Part shown: positions 32,130-37,975 of the stretch, in pieces | Numbering within the stretch: position 1 is the first letter of the stretch | Layout: the number at the start of each line of letters is the position of its first letter | Assembly (NCBI GenBank): GCA_009692745.1 | Contig: SHYO01000020.1 | Span: 1 to 37,975, forward strand | Direction of reading: 5' to 3' | DNA: 37,975 nt | Source: Chloroflexota bacterium | GTDB taxonomy: Bacteria; Chloroflexota; Anaerolineae; Epilineales; SHYO01 | Translations under genes and position numbers: made by a program | Notes under the pieces: model-generated | What the model was told of the DNA's origin: nothing | Databases searched by the model: none | Seen by the model: only the letters and a program-made list of their open reading frames with translations

Positions 32130-33386
32130 TTGTCATTTCTGACTTCCATATTAAATTTGCGCCGTCTGACCTTCCCGCACAACGAAAAACAGTTCCTGAG
32201 GGAGAGCGCCTCCTCCGGCATCTCTATGGGGTTGGCCAATGCATTTATACCCATCCTGGCGTTACGCTGGGGCGCTTCCCCCACCGAGCTGGCGCTGTTG
32301 GGCGCCATCCCGTATGTGATCTACGGCATCTTTAGCCTGCCGGCCGGGCGCATCTTCGAGCGCTCTGCCCATCCGCGTGCCGCCCTGGCTTTAGGCCAAT
32401 TCTTCTGGCGCGCCAGTTATCTGCTGATCGCGGCGCTGCCGTGGCTCCCCCAAGAGCTGCGCATCCCGGCAATGATCGTCATCAGCGGCCTGGCGATCTT
32501 TCCGGCGGCGCTCTACAACGTCGCGATCATCGCCATCATCGGCGATCTGGAGGTGCGGCAGCGCCGCTCCTGGATCATCGGGGTACGCCGCGCCTTCAGC
32601 AGCTTGAGCGCCGCGATCAGCACTCTGATAGCGGGCTGGCTGCTTACCCTGCTCCCCTTTCCCGGCAACTACCAGGTCATCCTGCTAATTGCTTTTTCTG
32701 CCGGAGCGGTGGCCGTGGCTTTTATCCAGCGCCTTGACTACACCGACCGACCGGCGCGCCTGGCGCCTGCTGTCGAGCCGGGCGGGGCTCCCAGCGGCGC
32801 TGAAGGTTTCCGTCCCCGCCAACTGATAAGCCAGTATCGCCCCTTCTTCCTTTTTTGCGTGGGCGCCTGTCTGTTCAATGCCAGTTACTATATGACTATC
32901 CCCCTTTTTCCACTCTACCAGGTCAAGGTGTTGGGGGCCAACGAAGCCTGGATCGGCTTGCTCGCCACCATCCAGCAAGCGACCCAGGTAGCCGCCTTCC
33001 TGCTGTGGGCCAAGGCGGTGCAACGCTGGGGGCCTAACCTGATCTACGGCACCACCACCGCCGGTTGGAGTATGGTACCGCTGGGTATGGCCCTCACTTC
33101 CGCCCTGCCCCAACTGCTGCCCATCGCTGCCTGGCACGGCTTCTTCTGGGCCGGCTGGACGCTGGGTATCTACGTGGGCATGTTAGAGACCGCGCCTGAG
33201 TCGCGCCGCGCTAGCTTTATGGGCTTCTATACCAGCGCCAGCAGCGTGATAGGGTTTTTTTGCCCCCTGATCGGCGTCCAGATCCAACAACATTTTGGCA
33301 TCCAGCCGGCTCTGATCACCGCCGGCCTGGTGGGGATCGCCGGAGCCACCCTCCTCCTCATCTGTTTTCCGATCCGCAAAGCTTGA
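32130..33386 (+). CDS. MFS transporter, copy 2
   Basis: This 418-residue protein aligns with the preceding gene from end to end without gaps (MxFLTSILNLRRL ... FPIRKx). It also uses TTG (32130), with AAGGG seven bases upstream. Differences are spread along the length, so the duplication is not recent. It may export or import a related compound, or work with copy 1. Confidence 0.88.
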   Translation: MSFLTSILNLRRLTFPHNEKQFLRESASSGISMGLANAFIPILALRWGASPTELALLGAIPYVIYGIFSLPAGRIFERSAHPRAALALGQFFWRASYLLIAALPWLPQELRIPAMIVISGLAIFPAALYNVAIIAIIGDLEVRQRRSWIIGVRRAFSSLSAAISTLIAGWLLTLLPFPGNYQVILLIAFSAGAVAVAFIQRLDYTDRPARLAPAVEPGGAPSGAEGFRPRQLISQYRPFFLFCVGACLFNASYYMTIPLFPLYQVKVLGANEAWIGLLATIQQATQVAAFLLWAKAVQRWGPNLIYGTTTAGWSMVPLGMALTSALPQLLPIAAWHGFFWAGWTLGIYVGMLETAPESRRASFMGFYTSASSVIGFFCPLIGVQIQQHFGIQPALITAGLVGIAGATLLLICFPIRKA

Positions 33387-33428
33387 GATCCTCATTGCCC
33401 TGGTACCGTCAATAAAACTGGCCTTCCC

Positions 33429-33474
33429 GATAACGCCTGCGGTGACGTCTGCGTAACGCCACCTGTTCTATACT
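33429..33474 (+). promoter_or_regulatory. direct repeats and -10 box of a SARP-type activated promoter
   Basis: Three tandem units lie side by side: GATAACGCCTGC (33429-33440), GGTGACGTCTGC (33441-33452) and GTAACGCCACC (33453-33463). The shared RACG core recurs at 12 and 11 bases. They end six bases before TATACT (33469-33474) and cover the -35 region, which has no consensus hexamer. That is the arrangement used by SARP/AfsR-type activators, whose family member is encoded just downstream at 33969. Confidence 0.6.
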
Positions 33475-33532
33475 GGGCACAATACATGACGACAAATCAC
33501 AGAGGTTTAGGATAATAAGGGGGAAGGCCAGA

Positions 33533-33793
33533 ATGTTTACTAATGCATCTTACGAAAACTATCGCAATACGCTGGATCACTTTGAGAACCGGCAAAAAGC
33601 GCAGCAGGCCCAGAATGCCTGGATGTTCCAACCGGGGTCCGACGCGCCCAAGTCCTCCCTATCCCTGCCGGAGTTCCTGGGGGCAGCGCTCAAACAGATG
33701 CTGGGGTTTTCCTGGCATGCTTTATCCCGGAACATGCGTCTATCTCGGCCAAAGCATACGAGCACCGCATCCCAGCCAGTGAACTCGCACTGA
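33533..33793 (+). CDS. small protein of unknown function downstream of the SARP-type repeats
   Basis: The protein has 86 residues from ATG 33533, with a GGGGGAAGG SD. The N-terminal 30 residues are polar and helical (NYRNTLDHFENRQKAQQAQNAW), then LPEFLGAALKQMLGFSWHAL is an amphipathic stretch, and the tail is basic. No family is recognised. It is the first gene after the direct-repeat promoter and lies 175 bases before the BTAD regulator, so it is the obvious candidate target of that regulator. Confidence 0.6.
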   Translation: MFTNASYENYRNTLDHFENRQKAQQAQNAWMFQPGSDAPKSSLSLPEFLGAALKQMLGFSWHALSRNMRLSRPKHTSTASQPVNSH

Positions 33794-33852
33794 CCGGCCT
33801 GTGATCTCTTGCTCCCGGTGCTGCCATAGCCGGGGCTGCCGGTCCGATTCGG

Positions 33853-33881
33853 TTGACAATACCTTTGCGCTCGGGTACACT
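33853..33881 (+). promoter_or_regulatory. promoter of the BTAD regulator gene
   Basis: A consensus TTGACA (33853-33858) and TACACT (33876-33881) are 17 bases apart, 87 bases before ATG 33969. Unlike the neighbouring repeat promoter it has a good -35, suggesting constitutive expression. Confidence 0.7.
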
Positions 33882-33968
33882 TTTGCCACAACCATCATCC
33901 TACCTTCTCTTCCATCGCAAACCTGCACCTGTCGCAGTCCCGGCCAGAGTGATAACCAGGAAGGTGCC

Positions 33969-36900
33969 ATGCCCATCCTACATATCCAGCTTTTGGGAGA
34001 ATTCCACCTGCGCTACGGCGACACGCCGGTGACAGGGGTAAACACCACCCGCCTGCAATCCCTGCTGGCTTACTTGCTGCTGCATCGCGCCACGCCGCAA
34101 TCGCGCCGCCACCTGGCCTTTCTCTTCTGGCCCGATGCCACCGAGGCCCAGGCCCACAGCAACCTGCGCCAATCGTTGTATCTGCTGCGCCAGGTATTGC
34201 CCGACCCGGAATATTTCCTGGCCATCGATGGCCAGACGGTGCAGTGGCGACCCGCGGACGGGCGCCCGGAGACCGGCTTCACCCTGGATGTGGCCGAGTT
34301 TGAGCAGGCGGTGGGCCAGGCCCGGCTGGAGGCTCCGGCAGGGGATCTGGCACCGCTGCGCCGCTCGCTGGAGCGGGCGGTAGACCTCTATGACATCATG
34401 GGGGCGCCCCAGGGAGAGGTGCTGCTGCCGGACTGTTATGACGACTGGATCACACCGGAGCGGGAGCGCCTGCACCGGATGTTTATCGAAGTGGGCGCCT
34501 GGCTGGCCGATCTGCTGGATGAGCAGGGGGAGTACCGCACCGCCATCACCTATGCCCAACGGCTGCTGCGCCACGATCTGCTGGACGAGGTTACCTACCA
34601 GCGGCTGATGCGGTTGTACAGCCTGAGCGGGGACCGCGCCGGGGCGCTGCGCACCTACCACGCCTGCGTCACCGTGCTGCAGCGCGAACTGGGGGTGGAG
34701 CCCAGCCCGGCTACCCAGGCAGTCTACCAGAAGTGCCTGCAGCCAGGCGTGCCGGTATCTCACGGATCGCCTACCGCTGATGCCCCCGCCAAATCCCCGC
34801 CGCAGAACCTGCCCGCCCTGCTGACCAGCTTTATTGGCCGCGAGCAACAAATCGCCGAGGTGCAGCAGCTCCTGGCCCGCTCGCGCCTGGTGACGCTCAC
34901 CGGCGTGGGGGGCACGGGCAAAACCCGGCTGGCGTTTCAGGTGGCTGCCAGGCTGCTGGACACCTTCCCCCAGGGAACTTGGCTGGTAGAGCTGGCGTCC
35001 CTGTCTGACCCGACCCTCGTACCCCAGGCGATTGCTGCCGTCCTGGGGGTGTATGAAGGTCCCGGCTCTCCGCTGGAAAGGGTGCTCACAGATTTCCTGC
35101 GGCCCAAACGCCTATTGCTGATCCTCGACAATTGCGAGCACCTGGTCGAAGCCAGTGCTCGCACGGCCGGAACGATCTTGCATAGCTGTCCCCAGGTATG
35201 CATCCTGGCTACCAGCCGGGAGATCCTGGGAGTAGCCGGAGAAATACCGTTCGCTGTGCCCTCGCTCTCGGTGCCGGATGCCCACCCACTGCCGGCGGTG
35301 GCAGCCCTGCTGGAGTCTGAGGCGGTGCGCCTATTTCTCGACCGCGCCACGCTGGCGCAGCCCGACTTCACCCTTACCCCACAGCAGGCCCCGCTGGTAG
35401 CTGAAATCTGCCGGCGGCTGGACGGCATCCCGCTGGCCATCGAGCTGGCTGCGGCGCGGGTCAAGACTATGCCGGTTGACCAAATCGTGGCAAGGCTAGA
35501 CGACCGTTTCCGGCTGTTGACCGGCGGCAGCCGCACCGCCTTGCCCCGGCAACGGACGTTACAATCTCTCATAGACTGGAGCTTCAACATGTTGGAGACA
35601 TCTGAACAGACTTTGTTGCGTCGCTTATCAATCTTCGCCGGTGGCTGGACGTTGGAGGCCGCCGAGGCAGGTTGCGCCGGAGATGGCCTGGCAGCCTACG
35701 ATGTGCTGGACTTGCTGGCGCAACTGGCAAATAAGTCCCTGGTCGCGGTAGAGACGCAGCATGGCGTGGCGCGCTACCGGTTGCTGGAGACCATCCGCCA
35801 GTACGCCCAGGACAAGTTGCTGGAATCCGGCGAAGGAGAGCAGGTGCGAAACCGGCACCTGGAGTATTTCCTGAAGCTGGCAGAGGAGGGAGATCTGAAG
35901 CTGCGCGGCCAGGAGCAGATGGCCTGGCTGCAGCGCTTTGAGACTGAGCACGACAACCTGCGGGCGGCGCTGCAGTGGTCGCTGCAGGGTGCGCCAGGTA
36001 CCCAGACGGCAGAGCTGGGACTGCGCTTAGCCGGGGCTCTGTGGTGGTTCTGGAATATCCACGGTTATGGGAAAGAGGGACGAAACTGGTGTGAGGCCGT
36101 GCTGGCCCATACCACCGCATCGGGCCGCACGGCGGCGCGGGCGAAAGCGCTTTTAGGCACTGCGATGCTGACTGATTTACACGATGACATCTATGTGGCA
36201 CGCCTTGAGGAGAGCATAGCTATAGGGCGGGAGGTAGGAGATAAGGGGTTGGTAGCCTGGGCGCTGCGCCCTTTAGGACACGTGGCATTGGCTAATGGCG
36301 ACCTGGCGGCGGCGCGCGCCCGGTGGGCGGAGAGCCAGGCGCTCTTTCGGGAGACAGGGGATAAGTGGGGCCTGGCCTGGTCACTCAGTGATCAGGTGGA
36401 TGGATTAAGTTTTAGCGGGTCAGACGACTACGCAGGTTTACGCTCCCTGGCCGAGGAGAGCCTGGCCCTCTTTCGCGAAATAGGGGATAAAAAGGACTCT
36501 GCCATACCCATCAGCCGCCTGGGGTTTTTAGACGTGCTCCAGGGAAACTACCCATCAGCTCGCGCCCATTTCATGGAAAGGTTGGCCATAGAAAGAGAGA
36601 TGGGCAATAGGATCAACATCGCTACTTCGCTCTCATTGATGGGACAAGTCACACTACGGCAGGGCGACTATGGCCAGGCGGCAGGATTCATCGAAGAGGG
36701 CCTGGCGCTGAACCGGGAATTGGGTAGAAAATGGAATATTTGCATTTCTCTGACCTGGTTGGGGGAAGTGGCGCGGGCGCAGGGGGACTACCACCGGGCA
36801 GAGGCGCTCCTGGCTGAGAGCCTGGGATTGGCCCGGGAAATAGGCGACAAGCCAGAAATGGTTCACGGTCTCAGGGTAATGGCAGGGATAGGGGTGGCAC

Positions 36901-37127
36901 AGGGAAAAGTTGCCAGGGCCGCCCGGCTGCTTGGCGCGGCTGAGATTTCATTCGAGACCGCCAGGGGACTTCAAGCATACTTCCCCAGTATTACCTATGA
37001 GCAGGACCTGGCCGCTGCCCGCGCCCACCTGGGCGACGCCGCCTTTGAGGCGGCATGGGCAGAGGGACTGGCCATGACGGTAGAGCAGGCGGTGACGTAT
37101 GCGCTGGACCTTCAAGTGAGCGGATAG
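33969..37127 (+). CDS. SARP-type regulator: BTAD, NB-ARC ATPase and TPR domains
   Basis: The protein has 1052 residues from ATG 33969, with AGGAAGG upstream; the open frame begins at 33801. An OmpR-type winged helix (residues about 1-95, LAYLLLHRATPQSRRHLAFLFWPD) and a bacterial transcriptional activator domain (about 95-255, YDDWITPERERLHRMFIEVGAWLADLLDEQG) come first. An NB-ARC/STAND ATPase follows, with Walker A GVGGTGKTR near 313 and Walker B LLLILDNCEHL near 385. From about residue 690 TPR-like repeats recur (SLALFREIGDK, SLGLAREIGDK). Such proteins are ATP-driven activators binding direct repeats. Its last bases overlap the convergent vapC remnant. Confidence 0.93.
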   Translation: MPILHIQLLGEFHLRYGDTPVTGVNTTRLQSLLAYLLLHRATPQSRRHLAFLFWPDATEAQAHSNLRQSLYLLRQVLPDPEYFLAIDGQTVQWRPADGRPETGFTLDVAEFEQAVGQARLEAPAGDLAPLRRSLERAVDLYDIMGAPQGEVLLPDCYDDWITPERERLHRMFIEVGAWLADLLDEQGEYRTAITYAQRLLRHDLLDEVTYQRLMRLYSLSGDRAGALRTYHACVTVLQRELGVEPSPATQAVYQKCLQPGVPVSHGSPTADAPAKSPPQNLPALLTSFIGREQQIAEVQQLLARSRLVTLTGVGGTGKTRLAFQVAARLLDTFPQGTWLVELASLSDPTLVPQAIAAVLGVYEGPGSPLERVLTDFLRPKRLLLILDNCEHLVEASARTAGTILHSCPQVCILATSREILGVAGEIPFAVPSLSVPDAHPLPAVAALLESEAVRLFLDRATLAQPDFTLTPQQAPLVAEICRRLDGIPLAIELAAARVKTMPVDQIVARLDDRFRLLTGGSRTALPRQRTLQSLIDWSFNMLETSEQTLLRRLSIFAGGWTLEAAEAGCAGDGLAAYDVLDLLAQLANKSLVAVETQHGVARYRLLETIRQYAQDKLLESGEGEQVRNRHLEYFLKLAEEGDLKLRGQEQMAWLQRFETEHDNLRAALQWSLQGAPGTQTAELGLRLAGALWWFWNIHGYGKEGRNWCEAVLAHTTASGRTAARAKALLGTAMLTDLHDDIYVARLEESIAIGREVGDKGLVAWALRPLGHVALANGDLAAARARWAESQALFRETGDKWGLAWSLSDQVDGLSFSGSDDYAGLRSLAEESLALFREIGDKKDSAIPISRLGFLDVLQGNYPSARAHFMERLAIEREMGNRINIATSLSLMGQVTLRQGDYGQAAGFIEEGLALNRELGRKWNICISLTWLGEVARAQGDYHRAEALLAESLGLAREIGDKPEMVHGLRVMAGIGVAQGKVARAARLLGAAEISFETARGLQAYFPSITYEQDLAAARAHLGDAAFEAAWAEGLAMTVEQAVTYALDLQVSG

Positions 37128-37506
37128 ATTTTGAGGTCAGGGATACGCTGAAAATCCTTACTGTTCCGGGTCACGAGCGTAAGATCGTGGTGCAAAGCAG
37201 TGGCTGCAATCAGGATATCAGGATCACCGATAAGCTGGCCTCTGCGGCGCAGATCACCGCGGATATGGGCGAAGCGTTGCATAATTCGCCGATTAAAGGA
37301 AGAGTATTTACGCCGCGCAAAAATTGAAGAAAGGCCCTCTTGGCTGCCTCAGGTCTTCTCCCATAGTAAATACCTTCGTAGATTTCCCCGTAGGTGATCA
37401 GGCTGATGGCCAGATTTTGCTGTTCCAACGAGGTGAGGAGTTGGATGATCTCGCCTCTCCCATTAAGCCAGTCAGCTACGATGTCGCTGTCGACCAGATA
37501 GCTCAT
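37112..37506 (-). pseudogene. VapC-like PIN toxin, frameshifted
   Basis: The frame from ATG 37506 starts YLVDSDIVADWL, with the PIN-domain Asp pair, and has the Glu in YGEIYEGI, but goes out of frame after residue 70. In the alternative frame the expected C-terminus appears: RFAHIRGDLRRRGQLIGDPDILIAATALHHDLTLVTRN. It carries the remaining acidic residues and ends at 37112. Adding one base in the T run at 37295-37297 (minus strand) restores a normal toxin of about 131 residues. The ATG overlaps the antitoxin stop by four bases. The end overlaps the SARP gene by 16 bases. Confidence 0.82.
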
Positions 37507-37799
37507 AGCTCAACAGGTGGTCGCGAGGAAATATTCCGGCTGGCGTAAATATCTTCTTTGAGTTTCTCGACATCGACCAACTCCTTCCAGGCACCCACTG
37601 ATGAGCGGAAGGCAGCATAATCCGCTTCTGTTTTCTGGCGCCGGCGCATTTTGCGGGAATGCAAAGGCATAAAAATAGCGCACGTGCCATCTTCCCGCTC
37701 CACAATCACGGCCTGTTCCTCATACACCACCCGGTCAAAGAGATCAGATAGATGGGCGGCGAACTCATCAAAGGGAATATGAGTCAGTTCTTTACTCAT
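37503..37799 (-). CDS. Phd/YefM-family antitoxin
   Basis: The 98-residue protein from ATG 37799 has IPFDEFAAHLSDLFDRVVYEEQAVIVEREDGTCAIFMPL, the Phd/YefM DNA-binding fold. A basic and then acidic C-terminal tail follows, as used to wrap the toxin. The open frame begins at GTG 37811, less likely by SD spacing. It precedes the PIN toxin with a four-base ATGA overlap. Confidence 0.8.
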   Translation of the reverse strand: MSKELTHIPFDEFAAHLSDLFDRVVYEEQAVIVEREDGTCAIFMPLHSRKMRRRQKTEADYAAFRSSVGAWKELVDVEKLKEDIYASRNISSRPPVEL

Positions 37800-37865
37800 A
37801 ATAGCACGCACCTCTTGGTAGAAATTATGTAACTGCTCAGGTATAAAGTAGGTTGAATGGTAAAA

Positions 37866-37894
37866 TTGTCAAAATCATAAAAGTCAGGCAAAAT
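37866..37894 (+). promoter_or_regulatory. candidate promoter of the transposase gene
   Basis: TTGTCA (37866-37871) and CAAAAT (37889-37894) are 17 bases apart, just before ATG 37901. On the other strand the same place gives a TTGACA hexamer facing the antitoxin gene. Confidence 0.35.
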
Positions 37895-37900
37895 AGGGGC

Positions 37901-37975
37901 ATGAAACCAGTGCATATACCCAGCCGCGACGAAGTGCATAGCGCCTATCAGGCAGGTGAAGCAGAGGTTGTCACC
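37901..37975 (+). CDS. IS66-type transposase, 5' end only
   Basis: The 25 visible codons, MKPVHIPSRDEVHSAYQAGEAEVVT when joined (in pieces MKPVHIPSRDEVH and SAYQAGEAEVVT), match the N-terminus of IS66-family transposases (IPSREEVRxxYxQGEEAVV). These are followed in full-length proteins by a Leu/Gln-rich coiled coil. The left inverted repeat is not identified and the element continues beyond the window. Confidence 0.6.
   Translation, partial: MKPVHIPSRDEVHSAYQAGEAEVVT

Noticed and set aside
33429-33463. CRISPR-like direct repeats
   Set aside because: Only three adjacent 11-12 base units without unique spacers; this is an operator pattern. No CRISPR array or cas gene is visible anywhere in the window.
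33801-33968. 56-codon N-terminal extension of the BTAD regulator
   Set aside because: The stretch contains the TTGACA/TACACT promoter, is not domain-like, and ATG 33969 has a proper SD and begins the conserved winged-helix.
1-37975. prophage or biosynthetic gene cluster
   Set aside because: No phage structural, lysis or integrase genes and no PKS/NRPS-type enzymes are present; the SARP-type regulator alone is not evidence for such a cluster.

Overview
The window looks like a GC-rich chromosomal segment of a free-living, probably saccharolytic bacterium, most likely a member of the Chloroflexota (Anaerolineae-like). This is an inference from gene content: HspR beside a peptide deformylase, a YabN-type methylase-MazG fusion, a large BTAD/NB-ARC/TPR regulator, RNA polymerase sigma factors fused to a bifunctional-nuclease domain, and many sugar-acid and glycoside genes. 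Most promoters read as ordinary sigma-70 boxes and most starts have a clear Shine-Dalgarno (SD) sequence.

Layout. 1-4.6 kb: the start of an unknown leftward gene; a D-mannonate-oxidoreductase-like SDR followed by a nickel-pincer LarA homologue; hspR-def ending in a strong terminator; and an orphan MalK/UgpC-type sugar-transport ATPase. 4.6-6.5 kb: YabN-type methylase/MazG protein and divergent tRNA-Pro(CGG) and tRNA-Arg(CCT) genes with overlapping promoters. 6.6-9.8 kb: an accessory patch with a MerR-like HTH ORF, a lipoprotein, a BrnT/BrnA-like toxin-antitoxin pair, a calerythrin-like EF-hand protein split into two ORFs, a hydrolase remnant and a small Zn-ribbon ORF. 10-15.4 kb: a Gfo/Idh/MocA dehydrogenase facing a leftward operon of propeller protein, GH4 alpha-galactosidase (broken by one extra base) and a beta-propeller glycosidase-like protein.

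15.5-24.6 kb: a PEP-synthase/rifampicin-phosphotransferase-like enzyme, two tiny membrane proteins, two tandem sigma factor-bifunctional nuclease fusions, then TMEM175, SUMF1-domain and jelly-roll genes bracketed by two intergenic copies of a hairpin repeat. 24.6-30 kb: recN, a transposase remnant, an amidase and a second propeller glycosidase-like protein. 30-38 kb: a DUF433/DUF5615 toxin-antitoxin pair, two tandem MFS transporters, a small ORF behind SARP-type direct repeats, the BTAD regulator, a Phd/VapC pair whose toxin is frameshifted, and the start of an IS66-type transposase.

The most striking signal is in the two sigma-nuclease fusions. In each, the linker codons between the domains contain a near-perfect SD sequence, correctly spaced from an in-frame ATG at the first residue of the nuclease domain. 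Each gene could therefore make both a fusion and a free nuclease-domain protein. Other structures of note are a 20-nt repeat that supplies the last codons and stop of two unrelated genes, a hairpin repeat family with compensatory base changes, three 11-12 bp direct repeats over a -35 region beside the SARP-like gene, and overlapping divergent tRNA promoters.
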